From contig JACCGJ010001574.1 of assembly GCA_013407085.1 (NCBI GenBank), forward strand, positions 1 through 64,000: a stretch of 64,000 nucleotides of DNA, given 5' to 3'. This document shows positions 10,355 through 22,744 of the stretch, piece by piece (the stretch's first letter is position 1; each line of letters starts with the position of its first letter). This stretch comes from Atriophallophorus winterbourni (taxonomy: Eukaryota; Platyhelminthes; Trematoda; Plagiorchiida; Microphallidae). The position numbers and the translations under genes were made by a program. The notes under the pieces are model-generated. The model had not been told where the DNA came from and did no database searches. It saw only the letters and a list, made by a program, of their open reading frames with translations.

Positions 10355-13075
10355 CTAAGGATACGCAACAGGGACTTTAATCTCCCGGGCATCGATTGGG
10401 GTACAGAAATTTCTTCAAAAGAGTAAGCTGAGTTGCAATATCTTGACTAGTTTCATGTCAGGACCTTTTTCAGCATGTCATGAAACCTGCAAGTATTACG
10501 TCGGGACACACACCGTCAGCTTTGGATTTGGTTGTATTGCGTTATGAAGGAGACATTTATGAGATCGAATACCTTTCGCCACTAGGCAGGAGCGTCCACG
10601 TCGTAAGTCTGTTTGGCTGGAATTTAGTGTACCCTGGTTACCATGTGAAGATGCCCCTCAACGTTGGTCGCATGGACATAGTCCAACTACAAACTGAGGC
10701 AATAAATCTAATCTGGGGACCGCACAAATCGGTACGTATTGTAAAAATCAGGTGAAATATTAAAAGAGTGCACTTTTTCAACTACAGGAAAGTTTTGCTC
10801 CTCCAGAACCAGTGAGAAAGCGAGGAAACCACCCCTGGTGAGCGCATCAATTCGTTGGGCTATCAGATGTCATGGCCGTACCGCGAGCGCTGACAAATTC
10901 CATGAATGTCACAGATTTGGACAACGGTACTTACAGACCAGAAATTCAGCTGTTACGCTGCAAAGGGAAACTAAAAGGGACTTCGAATCCAGAATTACCA
11001 AAAACGCAAAGATTAACTTGAATGCTATTTATAGATACGTTTAGCCGAAACGATCTTTAAGAGAAGAAATAGGTAGGTCAGAGCAGGATGTTGTCAACAC
11101 GAATTTAAGTGCACTGGAAAAAGCGGATGCATGCACACATTCTTCTGCAGTGTTAATCGGCGTAATTCAAGTAATCGTTTAGAAAGTAGTGCGTGTAGCG
11201 CTCCTCTCTCTAGCTCTGTAGAGGTTAATCAGGAAATGGTCACCACAGTTCTGTCGCAGCTGGATAAAATTAAGTCGGCTGTCCTCGACGGTATACATCC
11301 GGCTCTTCTTAAACCGCTCGCGAAAATAATTAGCCTTGAAATCAGCAGTCGTTTGGCGGCTAGCTAACTCCAGCGTATACTACCAGATGATTGAAAAGGA
11401 GCGGCGGTATTAGCTTTACACAAAAGGGTCCTAGTTCGCATATACGCAGCTAATACCCAGTAAGCCTGACTAGCATTCTTTGCAAGTGCTTGAAAAAAAT
11501 CATTCGGCACCAGATATTTGAATTTTTGGTAGCCAATATCTTACTATGCGATGCCCAGCAAGGATTCTGGATAGAAAGGTCATGTCTAACAAATTTCATC
11601 AGGTTGCTTTAATGAATTGACAATACGGCTCGATGAAAGGAGAGTAGTCGAAGTATGCTACTTTACTTTTTAAAAAGCCTTTCACTCAGTGAAACATAGG
11701 TACCTTTTGTCCAACCTGAGGATGTGTGGCATCACAGGTGAAGTACATCGGTAGTTATACAGATTATAAACCAATCGTACTAACTGTGTTATAATTGCGG
11801 GGGTGTGCTCGGTTGAATCATTCATACTCATTGGAGTGCCTCAAGACTCAGTAATTGATACTCTACTTTTTACTTTTTTGTAAACAACCTGAGAATTGTT
11901 TAGACTACATTTAACGTTTTCAGACCGAAACACTTTTTTCTTCATTCCCCTATAAAAGGCAGTCAAACAGCCTCACTTGGAATACTGTGTACAATTCTGG
12001 GCTCCGTACTTGAATAAAAGCTATCGCATGTCTCGAAAGGGTCCAGCGCTTTGCGACTAGGATGGATGAAGGTGAGACAGGTGAAATCTAAGAGGCAAAT
12101 CTTAAGGACTTCGATCTGTTCTCACTAAAGAGACGGTGGATGCGATGCGACATAATAGAAGCCTTTAAGTTTCAACAATACATAAATGTGAAATGTTCCA
12201 AATTGGCCGGCAATAAGTGCATAGATATAATCTTGGTCATGAAAACTTGTACCAGCCCTGAGAAAGATCTAGGTATCTAGATTACTAATAACCTGAAGCC
12301 GAATAGTCATTGCCAGAAAGTCTTCAAAAGGGCAATCGGTATCTTAGGAACGCTGAGGATAATATTTAGGCAGTTCTCTTGCCGCATTATAAATATTTAC
12401 ATCCATCCTACGATAGAAAACATTATCCAAATTAGGGCAACGTGTCTATCGCTGGATAAAATATACCCCCGAGCGACGAAGCTAGTTGATGGTATGCAGC
12501 ACATCTCAAACGAAGAGCGAATGGCCATGCTGGATTGACCGATTTTACACAAAGGAGAGTAAGGAGTGACATGATCCCAACATTTAAAATACTGTGGATG
12601 GAAAATTACCCTATCCATGATTTGATAAAAGTCAGTTCCCCTAAGAATGCACGGATTAATTCAAGTTGTCTCCACTCCAATATCGACCCTATATATTGAT
12701 CACATATGAACCCACACAATCCAAACACCTCAATAGAATTTTGATTGCATCCTCTGTATTAATTATAGCTGTCATCCATTGGTACATGTAAAGCGATTCC
12801 GTTTTTTCACCACAAAATGTTAATCCTTAAAGGGTCTCATAGGGGACAATATTACTGAAATACTGAAGCTTGACTCTAAAACAGCTACAAGGGATAATTC
12901 AATGAAACTTCTTAAGAGTAGACCCAGGTTGCTAGTACGTGAGCACTTTTTCAGAAACCGTATGGTTAACCACTGGAATCTCCCAGATGGTTTTGTGTAG
13001 CTCCCAAACATGTTAAGCTTTAACAATGAATTAGACGCTAAATGCATGCATTATTTCCAAACATTGTCTAATACA
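10355..13075 (+). mobile_element. LINE 1: CR1-like non-LTR retrotransposon, decayed, with nested insert
   Basis: ORF2 pieces appear in order. Endonuclease: RDFNLPGIDWG near 10368, then SALDLVVLRY and SPLGRSVHVV (10500-10605). Linker: RDFESRITKNAKINLNAIYR (10978-11035). RT start: DKIKSAVLDGIHPALLKPLA (11260-11320), degraded RT to 11900, then the thumb or C-terminal part HLEYCVQFWAPYLNKSYR (11965-12020) and LFSLKRRWMRCDIIEAFKF (12120-12175). The tail SMKLLKSRPRLLVREHFFRN resumes at about 12900. Many frameshifts and stops, so it is dead. Between about 12200 and 12825 another LINE fragment is inserted. Confidence 0.85.
12205..12825 (+). mobile_element. nested LINE 3'-end fragment inside LINE 1
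   Basis: Encodes the region after the RT core of a related but different CR1-like subfamily: SPEKDLGI (12255-12280), then HCQKVFKRAIGILGTLRIIF, and the later HISNEERMAMLD block, all on the plus strand. It sits between two parts of LINE 1 that are adjacent in intact relatives, so it inserted later. The word TGAAAT occurs near both joins and may be a short target duplication, but that is weak. Confidence 0.65.
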
Positions 13076-13639
13076 AAACTAAAAAATAAAACAAAGCCAT
13101 GTATTTTCATTGTTCATGCATTTTGTTGCATTATTTACTGAATCGATGACCTCTCACCGTGCTGGTTAAGAGAACCCCCATTTTACTTTTCAAATATCCG
13201 GAAACAAGAACGTTCTGTTTTAGACTTTGTGTGCCATGCGGCCGCATTATTTTGAGCTCCTGATTATCAGAATAAACCGTTCTTACACCCACACGTACGC
13301 AAATATATTTTACCACGTTGGATTCTTCTTGAAATCAGGTTTATGCATATCCCACTCCCGTAGAAGTATTCAGTAGTGCAAACAAATTCAGATTTCTCGT
13401 AATTATCAAATATTGGATCTGCGCGTGCAACGCAGTTAATACTATTCAAGTCATCAAAGAGATTAACGTCCTCGGAATGATCTTATTCTTCGCCATCGAC
13501 TGGTTATATATTCAACATCGTGCCATCAACCACCGAAGCGCTTTACCGGATTCAATTCTGATTTTGCTCTTATTCGTGAACACGGCCTTTTTGTCACGCT
13601 CACGATATCCATCATCGATCGCTCGACAGAACCACTGCT
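13076..13639. other. no gene seen
   Basis: AT-rich, only short minus-strand frames (13131-13449) without recognisable motifs. Confidence 0.4.
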
Positions 13640-16600
13640 TATGCACACACCACTAAACAGTGCTGCTCACAACCCAGACCGGATGACCCCGAAAAGACAA
13701 CAAAGCGCAAGGAGCTGCATGTGTACGGTTTGCCAAAGGGCGGTGAGTCCTAAGGCGATGCCTGTCACGTGTTACGCTTGTTTGATAAAAGTGCATGCAA
13801 AATGCGGTAAATCACGGACCTCGGATTCGGTATCGATTATTATTAGAGATATTTGTCCCAGTGTTTGTTAAGTCTACCAGGCATGCAATGGAAAACCACC
13901 AGTGACATCCTCGGAGGCGAATGCTTCTGTAAATGAAATTGAGACGAGTCTAAATGAAGTAGAATCCAGTCTACAAAACTCAATAAACTGAAATAAACTT
14001 CATAAAAATAACATTGTTGTCAGACTTAGAGACTATTTCCAAAGATCCGATAGAAGATGCGTCATATTCGAATGGCCAACTTATGCCCAGATAACCGCGC
14101 AGATGGTGTCTAAAACGGGTAAGTGTTCGCCGGAATCATTGACTCCTAACTTTAACGGAAACGAAAAAGGACTCAGCAAAACCATTTTTAAAAAGACCGT
14201 CTCAATTTCCGCTGGTATAAACCTTAGTGTTGTATGTACCAACGTGACGGAGTCACGGAAAACAGGGAGTAAAAACATGACGTATTGGAGTAGTATAAAC
14301 TCTGTAGTCAGATGAGACTGGCTGCAGTTAATCCCTCAAAAGTAATTCGGCGGAACCGCCAAATCAATCCTCCTCACAAAGATGATCATAGCCTTGTATG
14401 AATAACGCTTTATTCTGCGTAGGACTGGGAAAACAAACTATTAAATGCTTATTTACATAGAAGTGTTGCAGAGTCTACATGTCGTATCCATACAGATCTA
14501 CCACGGCTTGAGAGAAAGTCGTCAAAGAAATATCGAGAAGAAAATAATCCAAGGTGAATCCTAGTTCTAGGCGTTGCGGAAGATTCTGCTAATGTGCCTT
14601 CTCAAGAATAATCTGAGTACGATTACAAACGGTGGAAATCGCTGCCTGAAACAATCGGTATTAAAAAAGCCATACTTGTGGATGCTTTTGGTATACCGCG
14701 GTCTGCCAATTATAAAGGAAAAGGTCCTAGCCATTTAAAGTTAACCTCGCGTACCGAACTGACCGATAGTATTTAAAGTGAATGGAAAGGTACTAGAAGA
14801 AACCTACCTTAAAACGTCAATTTGAGCTTGCCCAGGATAATATCCGGAAGCAAGCAAACGAATAGTACCGACCCAACAACGCCTAGTTATGAATTGAACA
14901 CTACGAGCGTTATAAGATCTTTATATTCAAATGCGCAAAGCCTTTCAAATAAACTGGTGGAGTTACCGGAGATATGCTAGCACTACTCTCCTTACATTAT
15001 CGCCATTAGAGAAACATGAAATTCTTCCCAATTGATTGAAACGGAGATATTCATTTGAAATATATATTTGATAAAAAACGATTAAGAGCGAAATGGTAGT
15101 GGTGTTGCCGTTTATTGTCATAATCGACTCTATTGCCGTCTAATAGAAAACATAGAATTAACCATCGAGGAAACAATTTGGTGTTCTTTAACGCTGATAT
15201 CTAGTTAAGTGATTGGTGTGATCTACCGGTCCTCTTCATTTACGGAATCGTAAAACGAAAGGTTGTTCCAAAAGCTTTGGCGCTTGACTCACACTCAGCA
15301 AGCAAAAATACTTATAATAGGTGATTTTAACCAGCCTACCCTTTAATTCAGGGACGTCAACTCCCCACAAACGCTTAAATACCTATTTAGAGATGTACTA
15401 GATTCAGTCCCATTATACAATCATCTTCACAAATGCACTCGGAGAAGAGGTTCTTACCGTCTCAACGTCTTGGATTTGGTGTTAACATCGGAAGAATAAT
15501 CTGTTGAAGCGATCGGATTTCAGGCTTCGTGAGTATTAATGACCATTCAGTCAGTTCGACTATCTTCGCATTACTCCGTAATCGGTTGCTCGAAATGAAT
15601 TGGTTCGCCGTGTAAATAAATTGGCTGTGTACGAATCACTTGCAGATTCAGCGTTGGCAGACGGCCCACGTGAGACCTGGCTTGCAATGGAACGAAATTG
15701 TAGATTTTCAGAAACTAAAGATCGACGAGAAACCGCAGATTCTTCCTGAAAGATCCGAACATGAACTACATTTTGTTGCCTGCAGCAGATCAAAAAGCGG
15801 ATAGCGCTGAAGTGAGCAGCGTGAATGCACCATAAAGCTAACGATGCATCTACTTTTGGCAACATTTCCGTATATTACGCAACATAGTGACTTTACTTGT
15901 TCGAGAGGATAAAGAAACGCAACAATTAATGTTGGTGTCAAAAATGGGACGCAACCTTCCGTTACTATACAATATCATGAACGCGAAAGCGAAAATCAAA
16001 CCAGGTTTTTTAATCCAGAATTATGAAAAACTCACTGAGACCGCATCGGAAACCGCAAACGCTCTCGCGATTTATTACCTTAAAGAGTTCGTGTTAACTG
16101 TTTTAGTGGAACGTTCTGAGAAATAGAAACATTTTGCCAAATTTTGATAAATCGAGAGATTATCGCATGTTAATTGCTCAAAGTGAATGTAAGAAAATCC
16201 TTAGGTGCGGATGGCATCACACCGGATTTGCTTAGGCTAATTCATCGTCTGCTTTGTGAAACATTTCTAGCCTGTTTAACGTTTTGAATGGAAACTAAAA
16301 CATGGCATGGAGCTCGTTGGAAAAAGTTCTCGGATTATGGATTAGTGGAAACCTGGAAAGCACTGTTCACTGCCAGAATATATATCGACAGGTCGGCCGA
16401 TTGTTAAGTATCTTACGAAGAATATTTGGAAGATTCTCGCTGCCAACCTTACCAAAGATAATTCTCATCTACATTCGCTCTTTGATGGAGTATGCGGTAA
16501 AGGCTTGAGCTTCCTGGCTGCGAAAAGATATTGCTCTCATTGATAAAATCTTTCACAGAGCAACAAAGATTGTGGTGGAGCATCGCAACGTTCCGCATAC

Positions 16601-16990
16601 CGAAAGATTGCGACGTCTGGGTCTTTGTGACTTTACCCGAATGAGGATACGACACGATATTATTCTAATCTATAGAAGTATCTCTACCGAAGGAAATCCA
16701 CTAAGACCTGATGTGTGTGATGGAAAACTAACACACATGGACATACCTTATCCCTTTACGTTTCAAGTCCCCCTATTGATTGCCGGCGCCATATTTTTGC
16801 GGTATTTGATATATTTCTTCAGGACTACTTACCCCAAAAGGTTGTGGATAACCCATGCTTCAAGATGTTTAAAGCGAAATTTGATTTATACATCACAAGA
16901 ACATCATTCTCGAGCATTACATTTGCTATACTTTATTCAATGTACACTATTATATTTTCACTTTTTTATTCATACCGTAATAATGTGATA
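13640..16990 (+). mobile_element. LINE 2: CR1-like element with PHD-type ORF1, RT core deleted
   Basis: ORF1: a Cys/His cluster CMCTVCQRAVSPKAMPVTC...CLIKVHAKC (13720-13795), the PHD-like zinc finger seen in ORF1 of several CR1 elements, followed by a helical stretch (ANASVNEIETSLNEVE). The ORF1 C-terminal block GVAEDSANVP...LPETIGIKKAILV lies at 14565-14690. ORF2 endonuclease: LYSNAQSLSNKLVELPE (14925-14975), IIGDFNQPT (15315-15340), LDLVLTSEE (15465-15500). Linker: NLPLLYNIMNAKAKIKPGF (15950-16005). RT start: KSLGADGITPDLLRL (16195-16240). It then jumps at about 16290 straight to the C-terminal region (LEKVLGLWISGNLEST), so the catalytic FADD core is missing. Multiple stops. Confidence 0.85.
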
Positions 16991-17150
16991 TTGTAAATTA
17001 TTAACATTTAACCACAAATCCTTTAATCCTTGAATCTGATTACGTTAAACTTAAGATAGCTCTTTTTAAGGATGCTAAATTTCTGTTTCAAATTAAATAG
17101 ATGTTCTGAAGGCTTGTCGAGAAAATTCTGTCTTTAAACAAAATCCTTAT
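16991..17150. other. AT-rich 3' flank of LINE 2
   Basis: Possible LINE 3' UTR; no tail repeat is clear. Confidence 0.3.
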
Positions 17151-17154
17151 TCCC

Positions 17155-17430
17155 ATCATATACCCACGACAAGTTACGTGCTGTTTGCGCTCCTCCAACA
17201 TGGACAATACAATCAGAATCCACAAGCCTTCGAATGATTAAAAAAATTAAACATGTAGACCACTCTCGGATGAGCCTGACACGATCTACCTGTTCAAATA
17301 CATGTTCTCACACATATTTAGATGGGGTTTGACCAATTCTCTTGAACAAAAATCAGTATTTCATGCCATTCCAACACACACTTATGTTCGGTTACGTGCT
17401 GTTTACACTCATCAGGTATGGACAGTACGA
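17155..17430 (-). repeat. ribozyme repeat, subfamily A, head-to-tail dimer (minus)
   Basis: Two diverged hammerhead-like cores 218 bp apart in the same orientation. Upstream core: sense CCTGATGAGTGTAAACAGCAC at 17416-17396 with the box CTGATGAG intact; GAAA has become GTAA. Downstream core: sense GAGCGCAAACAGCACGTAAC at 17192-17173, with the CTGATGA box degraded, then TTGTCGTGGG. Between them is the unit body, including TTGAACAGGT, also found in the copies at 31.9 and 46.3 kb. Neither core should still cleave. The head-to-tail order is what a circular or dimeric RNA template would leave. Confidence 0.65.
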
Positions 17431-19073
17431 TCAAGCGGTAATATTCAATTAAAAGTTTAAGAACATTTATGTATGAAAAATACAAACTTTGAAAACTAGA
17501 GGAACCACATATATCTTACTGGTTTGAAACTTTTATAACTTTTGCTTCCGTTTTTCAAATTGGACAAGCTGGATGACCTGGATCGCTTTAAACTCGCACA
17601 CCATTTTTCGAAGTTCGTTAACATTTTTAAAAATTGACAGTATATCATACTTGCTCGAATTAATGTGAATCCATGCAGAAATTTGATAAGTTTTAATTTA
17701 GCGACACTGCAAAACGCAATGATCTGCGATAGTTACTTGCATTAACTTCACTCAAATTGCAAAAATTTTGATGAATAAATTTTCCTTTAGAGCCATGCTA
17801 CGAAACTTGTTTAAGTGAAAATTAATTCGCTATTTATTCGGGCTCATAGACGAATGCGATTTTGTAAAGGGAATTTACGTTGAAAGATCAAGTTTGACTC
17901 CAAGAAGGGTTGCAGTGGAGATGGTACCGAATGAGTCATCTGTGAACAGGATAGTCAGGCTGCGTGTATTTTTATAATATCCACGTACAATAATAATTCC
18001 AATTCAGAACTCCGACAATATTTATTGCTCGAAGGGTTCCGGGACGGGTTGAAATAGGAAGCAGTTAGTCGTCAGTGTACGATAGTAAACGTAAGTCCAC
18101 AAACAACCGATGCAACCAAGATAGAACTAATGGGCTGTTATTATGTGTGTTGACTATGTACCAATGAAATTTAAAAGATGAAGAACGTTAACTGAGTTAA
18201 CGAATGGAAAATCAATGAAATGTGACTGATAACGATAAAAAACAAATCGATCTATCAATATGGTGTTATCGGTAATCGAAGTGGAACGTTAATGACAATC
18301 CATCGAATGTTTCGCGACACCTTTGAACTGATTTTCATGTCTCCATTTATAGTTTAGTCATCGGGTTAACCCTGGGTTGTTTAATATTTATAGAAAATCG
18401 ATATTTGCTGAAAAATGACCGTAGTAATGAATGTCTATTCACATGGTCAAAATTGTTGATATCCTAACCAGTTTGAAGACATTTAAAAAGGTTGAGTGCA
18501 CAGACTTTCGATACATAGTGATGCTTGCCAGCACAAAAATAATACTGGATGCAACTCAACAGTTTGAGTTGACCTGAATTACGTTTTCACCATATCATGA
18601 GTGACCTCACACCGAAAAATTAGATTATTCTCTTATATTCTCATTTGATTTGCACCTATATCAGACCCAACGTTGATAATTCCGACATTACAGTGCAAGT
18701 ATTAGGAATGTGAGCAGCAGATTATTATAATTTAATAAAACTCACGTGATTTTTACTCGAGGAATTATTTTTCACTGTATGCTTGTTTCACTTGGGATGC
18801 CCTCTCATAGCTGGCTGTCAAATCAGTAACAATGAAAATTTTCAAAACATAATTAGATAATTTCCAGACCAAGCAACATAGGAACTTATTGATGATAGCC
18901 AGCAATATTGTTGTGTCAATTAGCAATCGTAAACCAATTGCTAATTTAATCCTTTGGTTTATGTGAATGTGTTGAAGGTAAATTAGTGCCAAGTGGTGGC
19001 ATTTTATGCACAAAATCTTAATGTAAATAAAGAAAAAGCATGCATGGTTTTTAGTCTTTCCAGAAAGTCCCAT
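17431..19073. other. long AT-rich non-coding stretch, no gene seen
   Basis: No frame over 60 codons, no recognisable repeat except scattered A/T runs. Could be intergenic or intronic. Confidence 0.5.
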
Positions 19074-19341
19074 TGTATCGGTTGATCCAGCGGAGATTGC
19101 ACCACTAACAGCGTCCGCCTTTTGATTATTGTACCCAATAAACCTGAACATACTTCTCAACTTAACACGGCATACAGATCCAAAGCAATCACACACGACA
19201 GACTTGTCCCGAAAACAGAACACATGAGCGGCGTGAATAATGTATTCAAATTGTGTACATATTTACATGCATGTATTTTAACAAAACAATGACGAAATAT
19301 GTACTAGACAGGAAATAAAATATACAGTTATGAAAACACCA
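19074..19341 (-). repeat. solo LTR of the Gypsy A family
   Basis: On the minus strand it starts TGGTGTTTTCAT (19341-19330) and ends CTGGATCAACCGATACA (19074). It matches the LTR at 1-251 and the first half of 4405-4679 along its whole length, with scattered substitutions. No internal sequence, primer site or polypurine tract lies next to it, so LTR-LTR recombination probably removed the body. I see no matching target duplication (CCCAT against TACCA), which would fit recombination between two different copies. Confidence 0.8.
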
Positions 19342-20100
19342 TACCACCAGTGAATTTAGCTGCGCAGAATAAATCTTCATACTTGATTGGAAACGGATAC
19401 CTGATCACTTCATGTATAACGGAAGTAAAATTTTTATATTAAAGACTTATATGTGCTTCAATTTTTCATAGGCAGTGTTGACATTCCAGAAAGTTGACAT
19501 CGTTGGATAGTTGGAATGTTTAAATAGCGAAAAATAAGAAAGAATTTAAGTGGACAGTTGACACATAAATCTTGAAAGTTGCAACACTAAACGAATTCTC
19601 CATGTTAAACGTGAAATTTACAATTACATTTGCTGAATAATCACTGATTATCTGAATATGTGGATCCTTTAGAATATTTTTTATATTCTGGTTTGTAAAC
19701 CTTTCTAGATGCATTTTTAAAAAAAATTAGATTTTGAATTCAATGGCAGGGGATGCTCGAAATACGGAAGTGGTTCGCTTGTTTTGTTTGTATTTCCCAA
19801 ATATTGTTACATAATGCAACAAATTTTCACCTCTGTATACGTTTATCAATAAAATATAAATGTGTTTCACCCGATGATCGTATCTACCCAACATCATAAC
19901 ACGGTAAAATTATCTCTTATCGTTATGAATATTCCAAACCCTGTTTGGATTAAAATGGAATTAAGCTTAGCGGACTTTACTAGTTTAGTCATAATGCTCA
20001 TTTAAATAGAGCGGCATAAATTAAATCTCATATAGTTACACGTCGCTGTTTTAAACGGTGCGCGACTGGACTGGTAACACGATTTCCACTAACATTTCAA
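19342..20100. other. AT-rich, no gene seen
   Basis: Only a short minus frame at 19520-19714 (Asn/Ile/Phe-rich), typical of chance frames in this base composition. Confidence 0.45.
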
Positions 20101-20396
20101 CGACTCGTTAGAGGCAGCTCGATTTAATGGAGTCGCGACGAAACGCACGCGAAAATATCAACGGGACACATGCTTGTCCGCTACATTCGAGTCGAACACC
20201 TGCCAGAGTTAGAGAATTTTTACTGTTCTGTCAGAACACGCGCCTGAACAGGTGCGGGACAGATTTTTACGCAAAAACACTCGCATGTGCGAATAGGTTG
20301 CGGGTATTAGCCGATCACACGAACGCGCCTTTCACCGGTGATTATACACGGGAAATTTCTGTTCCGGCTAGTGTAAATGTCAATTGTTACCGATAA
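20040..20396 (+). other. CpG-rich island with an 89-codon open frame
   Basis: A locally GC- and CpG-rich stretch in AT-rich surroundings (GCGCGACTGG, GTCGCGACGAAACGCACGCG). It holds an ATG frame at 20127-20396 whose product is Arg/Asn/Thr-rich (RRNARENINGTHACPLHSS) and has no domain I recognise. It might be a promoter or first exon of an unseen gene or a fragment of a GC-rich repeat. No splice donor or TATA box is convincing. Confidence 0.3.
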
Positions 20397-20399
20397 TGA

Positions 20400-21049
20400 A
20401 TTTAGTATGAAGAGAATACGTTTCCAAGATTTAATGGATTTATCCTTAACACAACTCAGCTTCGAAAAACAACTGAGTAAGATGCGACCAAATTACGAAA
20501 GCTAAAATGACATCAGTCAGAAATGTTTGAATTTGTGGGGTTCAGCATTCCAAAGATGTAATTACGAAGCGAAGAACAATTTGAATTGGCTTCTTACAAT
20601 CAGACCAGCGGCCTATTTAAAATATTGAAAAATCATTTTCTATTCGTTGCCAGACTATGGTGGTCCATGAAGTCTTTACTTGTCTTCGGTTTCGAGAGCA
20701 CAAAGCTATACATATAATACGAATTCACCTGCGTGATCAAGGAAGATAATATAATTCATTAGCTTTAAGTGGACGAGTAAAAGGTGTGGTTGTTGGCTGT
20801 TAAACATACATCACGCGGACACCAGCCGAATGTCAGTTATCAATCAGGTTTGGCGTATCTCACTGCATATCCTACTCCAAAAGCATAATGTATATTCATG
20901 TAATCAACTATAGAGTGTGATATCATAACTTACATGTGATGTAGCTCCATCATCGATATCGACAGGAGGAGTTCAAAAGAGAATATAAAACAAGTTGCAG
21001 CAAATTCGAAGTATAGCGTGGAATCGATAAAGTGGTGTCTTAAGTGATG
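20400..21049. other. no gene seen
   Basis: AT-rich sequence without recognisable coding or repeat signal. Confidence 0.45.
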
Positions 21050-21380
21050 TGTTGCTCACATCCACCGAAATTACATTCCACTACCGGTTTCTAGCTGTTT
21101 GCCGTCATTAGGTGGAGACAGTAAGATTAGTTTCAGTGAGCCTCGAAACAGTGGATAAATGGTAAACAAGGTTATACTTGAATGCCGCTGTTGCATAGGG
21201 TTCGTACAACGAACCACGATGTTCAAACACAGATTCACACCACTTTGGTCATCCATAAGCGCGTTGAGTGCTTGACCACGAATCACTATGTGATTCTGGA
21301 GACTTAAATGTTCGAAATACATCATCAGTTTACTGCACACTATTTTTGCCCTTCGCTGTTCCAAAACAACCATTTTGCAA
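21050..21380 (-). repeat. ribozyme repeat, subfamily B, full unit (minus)
   Basis: Sense strand reads from about 21380 down to 21050. It has the GATTCGTGGTCAAGCACTC block, the hairpin GGTTCGTTGTACGAACC, the GTTTACCATTTATCCACTG block shared with every other copy, then the ribozyme region and TGTGAGCAACACATCACTT. The same blocks occur at 51.18-51.49 and 52.27-52.68 kb. Confidence 0.75.
21076..21117 (-). ncRNA. hammerhead ribozyme motif, subfamily B, one core change
   Basis: Stem I CTCCAC (21117-21112) pairs with GTGGAA (21081-21076), four or five pairs. The core box reads CTAATGA: G5 is A, a change that is inactivating in studied hammerheads. GAAA at 21091-21088, minimal stem III ACCGGT, predicted cleavage after GTA between 21082 and 21081. 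Confidence 0.65.
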
Positions 21381-21389
21381 AAATATACC

Positions 21390-22740
21390 CAAATGTGAGG
21401 CGTTGAATGATCCTAAATAAAGGGAAGTTGTTGTCATTTATGTAATATTTTTTTGTTGAGTGACTACATGGTACCACCAACTGGACGTTCGACTCAATTG
21501 GATGAAGCAGCGCTTAATCTTGCCGCGTTTGTCCATTCGGGTAACTGCACTTAATCTAGTATCGCACCAAAACCATCTTACTGCCTCAATCCTAAAATTA
21601 CGTAAAACGAGATACTCGAATTGATCATAATCTTCACCCTGATACCACTCATCTGAGCAGCGTGGAAAACTAGTAACTCATTTGTAATCCTTTGTTACCT
21701 GTTGTTCCGATTTCTGCGGATCTCGTTCTGAGGAATTCGAGGAAGCTTATGTAATTAAATGAATAATTGGGCAATGGAAACTAAGCCGAGGTTTGTTATC
21801 ACTTATTTAGTTTGTGCCTCTTCCAGCTCATTCCTGTAACGATGCACTATTATTTTTAACCCGATAATAGAAAATTAAGTGCAACACTATTTGATAACTT
21901 TTCCTCATCCGTGACCTATTTCAAGACACGACAAATCTATTAAACTTGCACAAAATTTCGCATATTTTGTTGTCAATCATATCGAGTTCGAGCAGCAACC
22001 AATGTGGCATGAAATTAAGGAACCGTTCATGGCCTTAATGAAGTCGACAAAAGTTGTCGAACAACTAATTGGTAAAAAACCACAAAGAGTGGAAACATAT
22101 GTTACAGAACAAATAGATACAGGAAAAGGTTCGTCAATTTAATCAATACCTCACCGAGGGTGAACGCTGACTAAGGAAAACAAATTGATATAGTTGTTCA
22201 TTAGGGCATGGAATTGGTGAATACCTCGAATATACATATAAACGATTTTTGGAATAAATAAGTATTTATAGATATTAGTTGGAGATATAACTACATTTGC
22301 GGTAAATTTGTTGCCTAATACGTTTTTTTACAATTTATGGAGCTATACACGCGGATCAATTTTTTGTTCGTTGATGTGCTTCCGCAATGGTATTCTTGAA
22401 CAATCTCATTGGTATTAAGAAATAGTTGAATGTCCTTGACAAATTTGACAATTTTTGTCACAAAAGCTTATCTGCACCAAGAAAGATTAAATTCTCGACA
22501 GAACATATTGATAATTCGATATTTCGGTTAATAGCATAAATGAAACTGCAGATTTAAAAAAAATGTTTACATAGTAAAGATGATATTCGAAATATATCAA
22601 ACAGGATTGTTCATGTTGCATATGAACTACATCACAAAAATCGAGGAAACTTGAAGCTGGTAAAATATAAATCTAGTCAATCTGATGTTTCAGATAACTG
22701 ATTGAACCAAGCCACATGTGTGCGGGACAAAATTCAAATT
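21390..22740. other. AT-rich, no gene seen
   Basis: No frames over 60 codons and no recognised repeat. Confidence 0.45.
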
Positions 22741-22744
22741 AACG

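Noticed and set aside
15560..15941. Minus-strand frame of 101 codons in LINE 2
   Set aside because: It overlaps the endonuclease-RT linker of LINE 2 on the other strand and resembles nothing.
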